A stretch of DNA of 64,000 nt, from positions 162,192,001 through 162,256,000 of the forward strand of contig JBITNC010000001.1 in the NCBI GenBank assembly GCA_050084985.1, read 5' to 3'. The DNA comes from Nageia nagi. Taxonomy: Eukaryota > Pinophyta. Below are positions 23,860 to 35,249 of this stretch, piece after piece (within the stretch, counting starts at the first letter, position 1; every line of letters starts with the position of its first letter). The position numbers and the translations under genes are program-made. The notes under the pieces are model-generated. The model was not told where the DNA came from, ran no database searches, and saw nothing but the letters and a program-made list of their open reading frames with translations.

Positions 23860-25341
23860 GAATGCCATGAAAGTGGAGTATGAGGCTCTAAGGAAGAATT
23901 AAACTTGGGATTTGGTTCCTTATCCTAATGAATGTAATGTGATTGGTAAAAAATGGGTTTATAAGGTCAAATATATTTTAGTTGGAGAAATTAAGAAATA
24001 CAAAGTAAGATTAATAGCTAGCTCAAAAATATGGAGTTGATTATGAGTAAACCTTTGCTCTAGTGGCAAAGATGCCTACAATTAGGGTAATTCTTACTCT
24101 TTTAATAGCTCAAGGATGGAAATTTTTTCAACTTGATGTCAAGATTGCTTTTCTCAATTGTGACTTAGATGTGGAAATATACATGAATCAATGTAAAGGG
24201 TTTGTTATGGAAGGAAAAAAATCTTTTATTTGCAAGTTAAAGAAGTCTTTGTATGGACTTAAGCAAGGCCTGGTACCATAAGATTTTAGGATTCTTTGAG
24301 GATATTGGTTTTTCTAAATGCTTATATAATATAAATATTTATGTGCTCAACCAAGGATAATACTTAGTCTTGATTCTTCTTTATGTTGATGATCTATTGA
24401 TTACAGGGAACAATATAGTCCTCATCCAAGAGTGCATCTCCAAACTTAAGGCAACCTTCAAAATGTTAGACCTTGGTCTATTACACTACTACCTTGGTAT
24501 GCAAGTGTACCAATTTTAGGATTGTACTTACCTCAATCAATCCAATTATATCTTAGATATCTTGTAAAAGTTTGGAATGGAAGAGTTCAAGCATGTTGCA
24601 ATCCTAATCTCTCTTGAAATCATTATGTCTCTTAGTTCCAATTGTTAGTTGGCAAATGCTACTGCTTATAAGCAACTAATTGGTAGTCTTCTTTATTTCA
24701 CTATCTCCAAGATATATATTACCTTTTGCCATGAATTTCATGGCTCATTTTATGGAAAAGCCATATGTTGAGCACTTCAATGCTATTAAGCAAATTTTGA
24801 GGTATGTTGCAGGTACTAAAACTTTTGCTCTCAAATATGACAAGTTGCCTCATTTATTCTCTTAGGATTCTTAGATTTTGATTATGGGGGAGATAGACAT
24901 TATAGAAAATCAACCTATACTTATGTGTTTAGTATTGGTTTAGGTTCTATCTCTTGGGCTTCCAAGAAGCAACCTACTATTGCACTCTCCACTATCGAGG
25001 TTGAATATCATGTAATGTCACTTGCAATTGAGGAAGCCATCTAGTTGAGGCATATTATGAAAGAAGTTGGGTATGAGAAAGTTCATCCATCTCAAATTTA
25101 TTCAAATAATAAATCAACTATTACTTTGGTAAAGAATCCTATTTTCCATAAGAGAACAAAGCATGTAGAAATCCAAGCTCACATCATCAGAGAGAAGGTT
25201 TTGGATGGTCTTCTACACTTGTAGTATTATCCATCAATCCTAAACTTTAATAATCTATTCACCAAACCCCTTCTTGAAGCTCAATTTTTTAATATTAGGG
25301 ATTCTATTAGGTTGGTGAAGTTACCCTTAAAAAGGAAGTAA
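23860..25341 (+). pseudogene. Copia reverse transcriptase and RNase H remnant
   Basis: RT blocks in order: TWDLVPYPNECNVIGKKWVY (about 23,905), MPTIRVILTLLIAQGWKFFQ with LDVKIAFLNCDLDVEIYM (24,072-24,190), KLKKSLYGLKQG (24,235), and the catalytic LLYVDDLLITGN (about 24,380). RNase H follows: SISWASKKQPTIALSTIEVE (about 24,950), HIMKEVGYEKVHPSQIYSNN and LFTKPLLEAQFFNIRDSIRL near the end. The stop at 25,339-25,341 looks like the true end of pol. Internal stops (for example TAG 23,854, family Trp) disable it. Confidence 0.9.
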
Positions 25342-26248
25342 ATGTTGAATTCTTGTTGAATCCATTATCATTTCTTCCTTATTAATAAAGTTGTTCAACT
25401 TTTCTTTGGTTTATATCTTTTGTTTATACATTCCTCTATTGGTAACTATAAGTATGAGCTTGAATGACTTATAGTGTATCATAAATCCAAGCACATTGTA
25501 TCAATAAGAAAGTTCATGATGCAACAACTACAACTCTATTCATTGGAATTTATCTCTCTTGATTTATTCACTAGCCACGTTAAGAAATTTTGTGTGCTCA
25601 CTTTGACAATTTCTTATGGTAATGAAGTTGTCCTCAAGGAGGAGTGAAGTATGAATTCCTATAAGAATTCATATTTATGATGACAACTTCATCCTTAGGA
25701 GGATTTTTTATCATATAGTGTTGATCTTAATGTACACCTTTGTGGTTAGATCACTCTCTATGAGTTTTTTATATATGCATATACTTTTATTTGATCAACA
25801 CATGTTTCAAATATATAGTATATGACTATAAGTATTGGCTTGGCATCTTTGTGATGACTTATAGTGCATCATTGATTAGTTTCTGAATGGCATTACTTAG
25901 TTCATTTAACTAGTGATTGATATAAATATTATATAATGCATCTAACTGGTCTGTTTATGAGCTTCTTGTAGCTTGTAGGTTTCATATTGAGAATTCAAGT
26001 TACTTTACATAGCTCATGGAGGCTCAAATATCAACTCAATGTTGATTGAATATACTTATAGTGAAATTAGTTGTGGTTAATGATTGTATTGTAAAATATT
26101 TTTTCAAATGGTGTTGTAATGAGTCTTACACTAAAATCTTGATTATTTTTTCAATGATGTAAGAGTTCTCATATTCACTTGTATCTTTTTGGAGGAGAAC
26201 TCTCTCTTACTCTCTCTCTTGTTTCTCTAAGCTCTATCACAATATTAC
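25342..26248 (+). other. Copia region between pol and purine tract
   Basis: No gene is seen. The phrase ACTATAAGTATxxGCTTGxxT then GATGACTTATAGTGxATCAT occurs at about 25,445 and 25,828. A strong hairpin is listed separately. Confidence 0.6.
25622..25692 (+). repeat. Nested hairpin after copia pol
   Basis: The outer arms ATGAAGTTGTC (25,622-25,632) and GACAACTTCAT (25,682-25,692) are perfect complements. Inside them TATGAATTC (25,650-25,658) pairs with GAATTCATA (25,665-25,673) around CTATAA. It may stabilise or process the transcript end, or mark an older insertion. Confidence 0.8.
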
Positions 26249-26260
26249 ATTAAGGGGGAG
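26249..26260 (+). other. Copia polypurine tract
   Basis: TTAAGGGGGAG lies directly before the TG of the 3' LTR, the expected plus-strand primer site. Confidence 0.88.
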
Positions 26261-26711
26261 TGTTATAATTTATAATGTAGTATTGTATTATATTTTTTTT
26301 TAAATGTGAATTCACTTAATGCTTAAAGTATGTTTAGATACCTTAAAACATTAAGGGAATAAAAATAGAAAGAGAAATAAATTTAGAAATAAGATTAAAA
26401 TAGAAACATCTTTAACCTTACCCTTGGGTTAAATGGAGGTTAAAGGATGGGCTTCTCCTTATAAATTGAGAGGTACCCCTCTTGTCATTGTATTGGAATT
26501 GTTGTAAAGATAGGATTAGGGTTTGAAGAGAGAGGATATATTTTGTAAGATTCATTCAAAATAATATCTTATTTAGTGTACATACTCCCCACTTATATTT
26601 TGTTTTATTTGTGAGATTACCTTATGTTATTGAGTTTTTGTATTGATGTTGTATGAACCTCCATGAGATCTTAGTAGTTTAGAGTTTATTTAGAAAGGAT
26701 TAAATTCATCA
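26261..26711 (+). repeat. Copia 3' LTR
   Basis: Starts TGTTATAATTTATAATGTAG and ends AAATTCATCA, collinear with the 5' LTR but about 19 bp shorter, mainly from a loss near 26,590. Confidence 0.93.
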
Positions 26712-27246
26712 ACTTTTACCACTAGGCCTTGATAATGAGGGTGAAAAGGATGAGGAGGAGGATCCAACAATAGAGGATTTCATTTATGTGAAGGTGAATA
26801 TAGATACTAGTGACCTACTACCACCATACTAGATGGTGGATCCATCTAGGCCATTAATATCAAGAGATGTTTCCCCCTCAATCGACACCTTAGGTATAAT
26901 ATTTAAACCCTAACAAATTAAATTAGGAATAAACTAGAATAAAACTAACCACTATTCAAGTATTGATAGGTCTAGACCATAAAATAGTGACATTGCAAGC
27001 GTAGGTGGTGAGCCTACATGCATAACTGAAAGCCAGGGATGAGCACATAAGTAGTATATAGGGATAGAATGATCTATTATAGTATCTAGCCCATATGATA
27101 CATCAATATAAGCTTTATAGGCTACATGACATGATTATGTAGAAGAAAAATTAGCTCATCCATATGGGAAATGCACAAGTAGTAGTGTTAGCTAGTAGGA
27201 CTAGGTCTAGGTCAAGAAGCAAGAGTAGGACCCAAGATCCATTTGT
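26712..27246 (+). pseudogene. PMD gene remnant in element A, 3' part
   Basis: After the copia element the plus-strand frame resumes as LPLGLDNEGEKDEEEDPTI (about 26,722-26,780), an acidic stretch, and ends with an Arg/Ser-rich tail (TRSRSRSRSKSRTQDPF, about 27,195-27,240) and a stop near 27,246. The element B PMD gene ends in a comparable Ser/Gly/Arg tail at 58,728. This end faces the end of gag, so the two genes of the element are tail to tail. Several stops lie between. Confidence 0.6.
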
Positions 27247-27559
27247 TGGTGACAGTTCTTGTGGGGGGAAATAGATGTATTTTATATGCCATGTAATTTT
27301 TTGGACATATAAAATATAACAAAGAACTAAAACAATGAAAAAAACATGTGTAACCATAGAAAAGATAAAAAGATTCATAAACTACAAGCATAAAAGGCAA
27401 CAATGACACTAGTTTCTAGCAGCACTGCTAGGAATGAAGAAGAAAAATAAGCAATGTTTTGACAAAAAATGAAGGAATTTTGATAATTCCATGAAAAAGA
27501 AATTATGAACAAAAGATATGAAAGATAAATCATGGAATAGCCCAAGCACCATCAACATC

Positions 27560-29890
27560 ACAAATCATACATGGAATCGATGATTGGGGTTATGGTTGAG
27601 GGGTAATCATAGTGTTGGTTTATAATTGCTTTCCATAATCATCAATATCTACCTTCTTTAATTGAGGGAATGTATTATTGAATATCTTTAGCCTTTGATT
27701 TTGTGGATGTATAGGTTCATCCTGTAATAGGTTTTTTTACACTGCTTTATACCTATGTTGCTATAAAACTTCATCTGTAAGTTCATGATCAAATTTAAAA
27801 TTACCTTTATCATGCAAATTTTGAATGATATTTTTCAAATGACAACATTATTTTATGGAATGATAGGATCACCTATGGATGTGCTTGATAGACTAGGGGT
27901 TTAATATGGGGGGCTCTTTTATTGGTGGATAATGCATTAGGTTCATGGAAACTAAAGCATCCAATACCTCACTAATGTCTTCATGAAACTCAGTATATTT
28001 AATTCTATGGCTCTTATGTTTCCATACTTTAATATCATCATGGTTTACCCTAGAAACCATATTCACTTTAGGTTTGATTTACGACTTTCTAGGTTTATCA
28101 AATAAATGAGTTTGAGGATTGAAATTATATTCATGTGGTTTAAGGGCTCATTGAATGATTTGTAATGAGATTCTTTGCTAATAATATGATATATTAACTT
28201 TTCATAAGGGTAGTCTTGAAAATATGAGAAATCACATCTACAAGATGGTAATAAGGCACCAAAAAGAATATGTTTCTTTTCTTTAATGGGAATTTGGACT
28301 TGATAGGCTACCTTGGACCATTATATAATGAAATCACTAACAAGCTAATTTTTTTTTTTTTTTTTAGGGTATACATGTCTAAGGGATATGGCTTTTGGGT
28401 AATAAACAACTTGTAATGATCCAAGAATACTTTAACAACATTATCAAAGCAAGTAATACTTTCATTAGGAAAACTAATAAACCATAGAAATGATTCAGAT
28501 TTTAAACTTAAAATAAATAATTTAACCAAAAAAATATCATCATTTTCAAATGAAATAACTTCTAAATGATATGTTTGCAAATGTATTCTAGGATTAGAAT
28601 AACGATCAAACATAATAAATGCTACCCACTTTTCATACCTTTTTTGATGGATGCAATGGTAAAAGGGGTTATCAGTACCTTGTGAAATCATGGGTGTGAA
28701 CTTATTGATGCAATATTTTATGGATTCCTTTTGCTTATTTAATAGTAATATTTTTCGAAGTGCTTTATCCAAATTGGTTGTGTTGTGATGGTCCACCAAT
28801 GTCTTAATTTTTATCCTTAGCTAACACTACAAATAATACAAAATAATGAATCTTTTCCTATTCAAGATTTTTGATTAATTCACTTACCATCTCCATTTTG
28901 CATTCGAATGAAGCTATTATGAAGTTTATGTTGAGCTTTAGGAAGCTCAATTATTTTTGAAACAAGGCATATTCTACATCTAAAAATTTGAGTTTTCTTC
29001 TTAGTCCAAATTTTATTGCACAATTTGGTTCATCCATCCAACTAATAAGGATAGTGGATCTATTAAGTGCTTCATGCTCTATGATGTAAATTAGGTCTTC
29101 CTCATCCATGTCATATTCCTAATTTTGTTTATGGGTGGGAAAAACATTTTGGAATATAGAATCCACTCTAGGATCTTGAGGAACTAGGAATTTTTAGACA
29201 AGATTTTGTTTGAGGAGGGTAGAGGTAGCATTGGGTTTAGCAGCATCGTTGGGATTTGGCTAGATTTTAGGTGGTTAGTTTTGGGCACAAGGTTTGGGGA
29301 TGTTGTTATGTAATAGATCAACTTGTGATTGATCAAAGTACTTATAGGTTTGATGATAAGGGGTTAAATTCGTATCATTTTGAGTCTATTGGATCATTTT
29401 CCTTTATTTAGCATATTCAAGATTAGTATGTAGGGTAGACCCTAGGAGGTGTTTGACTTCAAAATTGACTTCTTACAAGATTTGGATAAGAAGAGGAAGA
29501 AATTACTTTATAGCTAATAAATTTTGACTATGAGGAGTGGAAAATATCTTGTTAAGTACCTCTAAGGCATTCAATAGAAGTTCATCAGATTCTTATAGAT
29601 TTGTTCGTACATCTTACTCAATTGAGTGACTGTAATCTTTTGATGCACTATCATATTCATCATGTAGTTTAAGCTTCCATATTATTTCACTATATCTTCT
29701 ATATGTATTCATGTATTTCTTTCATTTCCTATTCTTTTTCTATTGTATAAGAGAACATTTAGGGTTTTTTAGATTGAAGCAATGAGTATATCCATTTTTG
29801 AAACACCTAGAAATTGATATTAGTCCTATCCAAAACTCTATGGTTTTAGCACAACTAGTGAAGGAAATAGCAATGTATCAAAAATAAGTT
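27560..29890 (-). pseudogene. Element A gag (Ty3/gypsy type)
   Basis: Read on the minus strand from the primer site. The N-terminal part (about 29,130-28,800) includes YDMDEEDLIYIIEHEALNRS and DEPNCAIKFGLRRKLKFLD. The retrotransposon gag core (28,799-28,308) has FDRYSNPRIHLQTYHLEV, LVKLFILSLKSESFLWFISF and DNVVKVFLDHYKL, matching the pattern in which a capsid domain ends W-F-x-SL-P-x-S-I. A C-terminal knuckle-like stretch YHSIK-stop-CCHLKNIIQNLHDKG lies near 27,830. The start codon is uncertain. Stops and frame changes are present. No protease follows; the opposite-strand PMD gene ends just beyond. Confidence 0.82.
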
Positions 29891-29902
29891 AAGTTCACCA
29901 AT
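29883..29902 (-). other. Element A primer binding site candidate
   Basis: On the minus strand the LTR end (TTATAACA) is followed by ATTGGTGAACTTAACTT. Element B has a similar TTTGGTGAATTCAATG at the same place. The TGG start is expected for a tRNA 3' CCA; I could not assign the tRNA. Confidence 0.6.
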
Positions 29903-30640
29903 TGTTATAACAAAAAAATAATAAAAATATTATTAAATTAGGGTTATTTATAGAATATTCAATTTACCAATTTAACCTTGAAATTACAAAAAAGCAATGA
30001 TACAAATGATGAAAATGATCTATTCAAACTTGACCTATCAAAATTGTATTTACAAAGATACAAACCTATACTTTACCTATGACAATGGTCAAAGGTGATA
30101 TTGATAGGAAAGGGGATGAAGAATGAGCTTCTTCAAAGAATGAATTCTAATATCTAACCTCAACTCATTGATGATGCTAGGAATCCAATGATGTCACTTG
30201 AATACCTTTCCAATTTATCCTCACCCTTTTCTCAATATCATCATCTTATCTTTGATCCATAAGATATAACTTGTAGATGAGTAAAAGATGGTAGGAATAT
30301 AAAGCTCAAAGTGTAACAATGTTAAGAAATGATAGGTGGCATTAAGAAACATTGATCAATAATGACATAAGTAATTGCCACCTATCAGGGATTTAGGATT
30401 GTGTTAGATCATGTCATATCTATGATCATGCACATACTTCCACTTTTATAGGTAATAAGTAGATTTCCAAGGCTCCTCCTTGGGCTTATTGTGATATCAA
30501 TCAACCTATTACCATAAAAACTAAAGGTAGATGAGAGTGCACATTGATAAAGGCATATATTTAATAAATTAAATAAATCATTTAAAATAACTAAAAAAGG
30601 GTATTTTAATTAAATTAAAATTCCTTTTTAGTTCTTAACA
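29903..30640 (-). repeat. Element A right LTR (5' LTR)
   Basis: 738 bp, TG at 29,903 and CA at 30,640, followed by the target duplication ATAAA. It carries the promoter that would drive gag on the minus strand. It differs from the left LTR by many substitutions (very roughly four in five bases match by eye), implying an old insertion. Confidence 0.92.
30442..30455 (-). promoter_or_regulatory. TATA-box candidate in element A 5' LTR
   Basis: On the minus strand this reads CCTATAAAAGTG. Related sequences sit at the same place in the left LTR (near 15,305) and in the element C LTR (near 39,394). Confidence 0.55.
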
Positions 30641-30981
30641 ATAAAATTAAAAATACATTATTGATTAATTTATATTATTACCATTCAAAAAATATAATAC
30701 CTTCAACATTCCAATTGCACAACCGTAAATGTGATAGATAGTATTAGTAATAGTTGGAGTGTATATTGATGAAATTACAATATTAAAAATTTCATAAAAC
30801 ATTTATTGATTGGAAAATAAAAATATCAAATTTCAACCTGGCATACACCATTTATTACAATTCCTTCCCACATTCAAGTGTGGTCTAGTTGCCCCTTCAC
30901 CTTAACATTACGACTATAAATGCCATGTACTACTTGTAGTTGTTATCCTATATTCAACTTACAATGACTCTTTCCCCTCAT

Positions 30982-31320
30982 CTACAACATTATGAGACTA
31001 ACTCCTCTATTCTTTTTCACAAATGGGCTTTGATGCGTGGCATGACCTGCTAACTTAGCATGGTAAAACTTCATGGTGAATAAAGGTAGCCCACTAAAAT
31101 ACATCCATTTGTACCTTGTGCTACTAGGGTGGCATGGATGGAAGCCATATTCCAAGTTTTCATGGTTAACATCATAATCTCCATGTTGGTGCTCAATAAT
31201 CACATCATCTTCCATTTTAATAATCTAAGCATCACCCTTCAACTCCTAGGGCCACTCATGATACCCTTCATACATGAAAACCCTTACATCACCTGCATTA
31301 TGGAGGGAGTTATCTATACT
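30982..31320 (-). pseudogene. Unrecognised minus-strand protein fragment
   Basis: 77 codons are open from ATG at 31,215 to 30,982 (MEDDVIIEHQHGDYDVNHEN, then a Pro/Cys/His-containing part FHPCHPSSTRYKWMYF). The frame extends upstream to about 31,320 with two stops (GSIDNSLHNAGDVRVFMYEG). The composition is less AT-biased than its surroundings and looks protein-like, but I recognise no family. It may be a chance frame. Confidence 0.3.
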
Positions 31321-31429
31321 ACCATAAAATTTACCCCCTCCATACCACTAATACCATAAAAAAAGGATGATCGCACATACCCTGATGGTGGGGTTCTTCA
31401 TTTTCTATCATTGGCAGGGTGTATAAATG

Positions 31430-32050
31430 TTAGGTGTTATTTTTGGTAGTAAATGCTTGGCATATTTTTTGAGAAGTAAATGATCAAGGTGTTCTTAACT
31501 ATAAAAACTTAACATTTACCATATTTTACTACTATCAAGATTTCCAAAATTATGCAAATTTGCATTTCATAATGCCTAGTATTTATTATTGTTGTTAATT
31601 CTAGGCATGTCTACATGTTAAAAACCTAGCATTTACCATATTTTCTCTCCTACTAAGATTTCAAAAATATCATATGTGCACATTTAATTATCTTGGTTAC
31701 ATGCATGGTATCTATTATCAAGTAGTAAATGCCAATCATTTACCACTTATCCTCTCTCACCTTGATTTCAACCTTTACTTCATTATATGCTTGATATTTA
31801 CTATTATGGCATAGTAAACACTAGACATTTACCACTTTGTAATAAATATCTAGTACTTACTGCATTCTCCCTTTGAGATTTCAAATAGTCCCACATATGA
31901 GCATTAATTATATTTATTACACACCTGATATTCATTGAGTAGTAAATATCTAGTGTTTATTATCTTATCTATCTCACTTGGTGTTTACTACATAGTAAAG
32001 CTAGATGTTTATCATTTTTTGCTCTCTCCTTTAGAGATTGTGATAAGTAT
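31430..32050 (+). repeat. Diverged tandem repeats, about 90-120 bp
   Basis: A core TAGTAAATxxCTAGACATTTACCAxxTTT followed by CTCTCxCxTTGAGATTTCAAA recurs about six times, with core positions near 31,510, 31,630, 31,735, 31,826, 31,950 and 32,006. Each core contains an imperfect inverted pair, GTAAATG and CATTTAC. Confidence 0.65.
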
Positions 32051-32400
32051 CTCCAACAATTGTGATGTGTGTCCTATTGAAATTTAGGGTTTGAGTAAAT
32101 TCTTGAAATTTTTTATGAACATAAAAAAATATTGTCATTTCATTTCATTTTTACAATTTAAAATGTTTCTATAGAGTATGAGAGAGAAAAAAACTATTTA
32201 GGGTACCATGTATTCTTCTTCTCTAGTTGATATCTACATTCCATGAAATGATTTACCTTTTATTTTTGAATTTTAAATAGTTTATAGATCAAAAGTTTAA
32301 CTTATATCATTAAATAATTCCATTAATTAAATCTAGAGAATAATTTTTAGTAGTTAAATGTTGTTACTCTTTAAATCAATGACTAGATTTTATTTACAAA

Positions 32401-32605
32401 AAACCTAGCATTTTAAAAAATATTCAAGTTTAAACCATAGCATTTCGAAACCTTGAATTATTTACTCAAAACATTAGAATTTGAAAAACCATCCAATTCC
32501 AAACCCTAGCATTTTGAACCCTTGCATATCAAATACAAATATTTTACCTTAAACCCTAGCATTTCAAAAAATAATCAAGTCAAAACTCTAACATTTTGAA
32601 ACTCT
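32401..32605 (+). repeat. Imperfect repeat AAACCCTAGCATTTTGAAA
   Basis: About seven versions occur, spaced 25-50 bp, each with (A)AACxxTAGCATTT followed by A-rich sequence and CAAGT or CAATT. They contain AAACCCTA but are not a telomere array. Confidence 0.7.
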
Positions 32606-34360
32606 GTAGTTACTTTCACTTCATGAAATGATGTCAAAAATCAACAACACTTTATTTTTATACAAGATTTTTTTAGATCCTACATTAATTTATATCATGA
32701 ATAATATTAATGAGAATATTATTCAAGATTAAAGTGATGTCATCACTTTAGATGCATCATAACAATATCCCTTGCAAAAACCTTCTAAAAAAACTTGGTT
32801 ATAGGATGACATTCATTATCACATACTCAAGTTTTCTTCACAAATATAATAATGGTTTTAGGGGAAGTATTTAACAACCTAAACATAAATGTTAACTTTT
32901 TTTATGCTAGTAGAGAATCAATTATTTATTTTATCCTCCATATTCCATAACACATGTATTGTATTTGGAACATACCCTCTATTTGTGGTTGTGATCTATC
33001 TCATACTAGAAAAGTAGTACCCTTTTTTCAAATTCAATTGAATTGCATGCAAGTGTCTTCTTAACTAATTTATATTTCATCAATTTCATTACTCTTTGAA
33101 CATCATCATTACTTCCTAATTCAACATAAATATTTTAAATTAAAATAATAAATTATTTTAGGGTGCATGGGGATTGGCACCTCAAATCTTCCTACTCTTA
33201 TGAATAGCCCTTGATGTTGGGTTCCAAATCGGTTTAAATTATTTCTAATTTTATCACATAACCATTTAAACTCTTAAGATATGATTCAATTATGATAAAT
33301 CAATTATTTGAGTGCATATATTAGATCTACAATATACCAGTAATAAGGAAATGATAGTTCTGCTCTATTATTTGATTTCAAAGAAAAATTTTGAAGATGC
33401 AAAAGAACAACATTCCTTGAGATAATTGAAATGAATCAGTTATATACACTAGTAGTCCCTTTCTACTTACATCTTGTATAAAAATAGCTTCAATCCTTTT
33501 TTATTGCAAATGGTGCATGAGTTCACTTGGTACTTTTATACACAAACTAACTAATTTTATCTTTCTCAACCATGAAGGAAAGCTACTATTATAATGGTCA
33601 TACATTCTTAATATATGTCCTCTTACACAAATTATTTATTATTATAATTATTTATTCTATTCTTAATCCCTTAGTAGATGTTACTTCTACCTTGCATTAT
33701 GTTCTATCTTGTTTCCTATATTTTATTAGGTGCATTTTTTATTTCTAATCATGATAATCAACTTTTCTTGAGGAATGAACACCAAATTTTTATCTAGAAA
33801 CTACATTATTACTCTAGGTCCATGATAGATACATTGTAATCCTTAACACATAAATTTTATAAGCTAATGAATCCAAAACACTCTCCCTCTTAATGTAATG
33901 TGTTTGAAATTTGGAATGATTTCAAATTAGTCTAGTCATGAAATTTAAGAAGTTATGCTTTAATCATATTTATCGAATGTAATCATGGTATAAGATCTTT
34001 TTGTCCTTTAGATTACTCTTGTGGTATTGTTAATATTTTGCCTTCTATAACTCCAATTAGGTCCCATGTATTTCCTTTGTAGTAGTTGAAATTTGAAGTA
34101 AATGGTGAAACACTTTAGGTCTTTCTATGTTGGCAATATACTAAAGTTGAATTGATATTCTAAATGTTTAGATATCCTTGTTTCTTGTACAACTTTATTG
34201 ATTTGGAAAAATAGTTTTGAGTTTGGGTTACCAATTGTAGGCTGGTTGAATGCATCGAGTCCCTAGTCAAGTTAGGTTCTTTGATATATTACTAGTCTTA
34301 TGAACCTCAATGTATATTTTTCCTTAAAAAAAAATTAAAATGTTGACTTCATATTTTGTA

Positions 34361-34999
34361 GTTATTTGGCTTTGCAAAGAGTGAGAAGGAACCAATCCTA
34401 AGAATACATAGGTGGAAGGAGCTATTCAAGTGTAATGGTTGGTATTTACATATTCTATTAATACTATTATGTTAATATGTGTACATAAATAATAATATTT
34501 ATTTAATTGATAAATAATTTAGTTGATTGATATGTGTAAACAACTTATTATATATTTTTTTGTTTCACTTATTATAGGTTGAGAAAGAGTTTACATATGT
34601 AGAGGAAGGAGTATGGCATGCTAATAGAGTATCGACCAAGTTATATTATTACTATGATATTAGAAACTATGCTCAATATGCTCATAAACAACATTGGTGT
34701 CTTCAAATTTATAATAGCCATAGGGGAATTAAACACAAACTAGAACCAATACCAAAAAGAAAAAGAGGAAGGCCACATACAAAGGTCAACCTTTCTCAAA
34801 CCCCATTGTGATCTAATAATCCACAAAGCTATCAAAAGAGAAAAGATAATAATGATTATGAATTGAAAACATATGCATGCAATAAGAAAAGAAGATTGAA
34901 AGGATCACTTTTAATTATAGAAAAAGTGAATAACTATAATGACCTATTCAAAGTGGATAAGAAGAAGATAATTGATGAGATGATGCAATATGAGACATG
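34361..34999 (+). pseudogene. Two-exon gene-like remnant with AT-hook-like motif
   Basis: A first open block (about 34,361-34,440) reads LFGFAKSEKEPILRIHRWKE then LFKCNG, after an acceptor-like TTTTGTAG. A second (34,580-34,999) follows a polypyrimidine-type acceptor (TTTCACTTATTATAG). It is open for about 140 codons except one TGA: EKEFTYVEEGVWHANRVSTK, YYYYDIRNYAQYAHKQHWC, PKRKRGRPHTKVNL and a Lys-rich tail ending DEMMQYET-stop. KRKRGRP matches an AT-hook core, suggesting a DNA- or chromatin-binding protein. It lacks an ATG and I do not recognise the family; it may be a captured or processed host-gene fragment. Confidence 0.5.
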
Positions 35000-35249
35000 A
35001 AAATAATAAAATATAGTGGAGATTGCATTTGGATAATGAACACCAAAAGTCATTGCATTATTTTATATAATTATTCAACTTGAGTTATATGCTATTTAGA
35101 ATTCATAGTTAGATTTTGCTCGTTATCTTCATATGTAGTGGAAACTGATTCACCTACCATTTGCATGGTGCACCTATTATGCATTTGTTATGTAAGATAA
35201 ATGAGGAAGAGTATGTGGAGAATGAATTTGATAATATTCAGGATATTTT

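Larger units (their letters stand above)
18867..26711 (+). mobile_element. Ty1/copia retrotransposon nested in the element A PMD gene
   Basis: LTRs of 470 bp (18,867-19,336) and 451 bp (26,261-26,711) share TG...CA ends and most of their sequence. The order is 5' LTR, initiator-Met primer site, a 2-kb leader, gag, protease, integrase, RT, RNase H, purine tract, 3' LTR, which is the copia order with integrase before RT. Flanking pentamers (GCCTA and ACTTT) do not match, so the target duplication has decayed. All frames have stops. Its position inside a PMD frame that continues on both sides shows it is younger than element A. Confidence 0.92.
14759..30640 (-). mobile_element. Element A: LTR element with gag and opposite-strand PMD gene, no pol seen
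   Basis: The two LTRs (14,759-15,496 and 29,903-30,640) are both 738 bp and start and end TG...CA. ATAAA directly flanks both outer ends, a perfect 5-bp target duplication, so this is one insertion of 15,882 bp. Its sense strand is minus: primer site and gag lie beside the right LTR, and a purine stretch (AAAGTGGAGCAT on the minus strand) lies beside the left LTR. Removing the nested copia element leaves about 8 kb. The internal part holds gag and, on the plus strand, a PMD gene. I see no protease, RT or integrase. It fits a non-autonomous Ty3/gypsy (Tat-like) element. Confidence 0.85.
30641..34355. other. Intergenic DNA with old repeats
   Basis: Two repeat blocks and one weak minus-strand frame are listed separately. 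Otherwise (32,620-34,355) I see only AT-rich sequence without coding signal, tRNA or recognisable element ends. Confidence 0.5.

Noticed and set aside
32401-32605. Telomere-like AAACCCTA copies
   Set aside because: Each copy is isolated inside a longer diverged unit; there is no TTTAGGG array.
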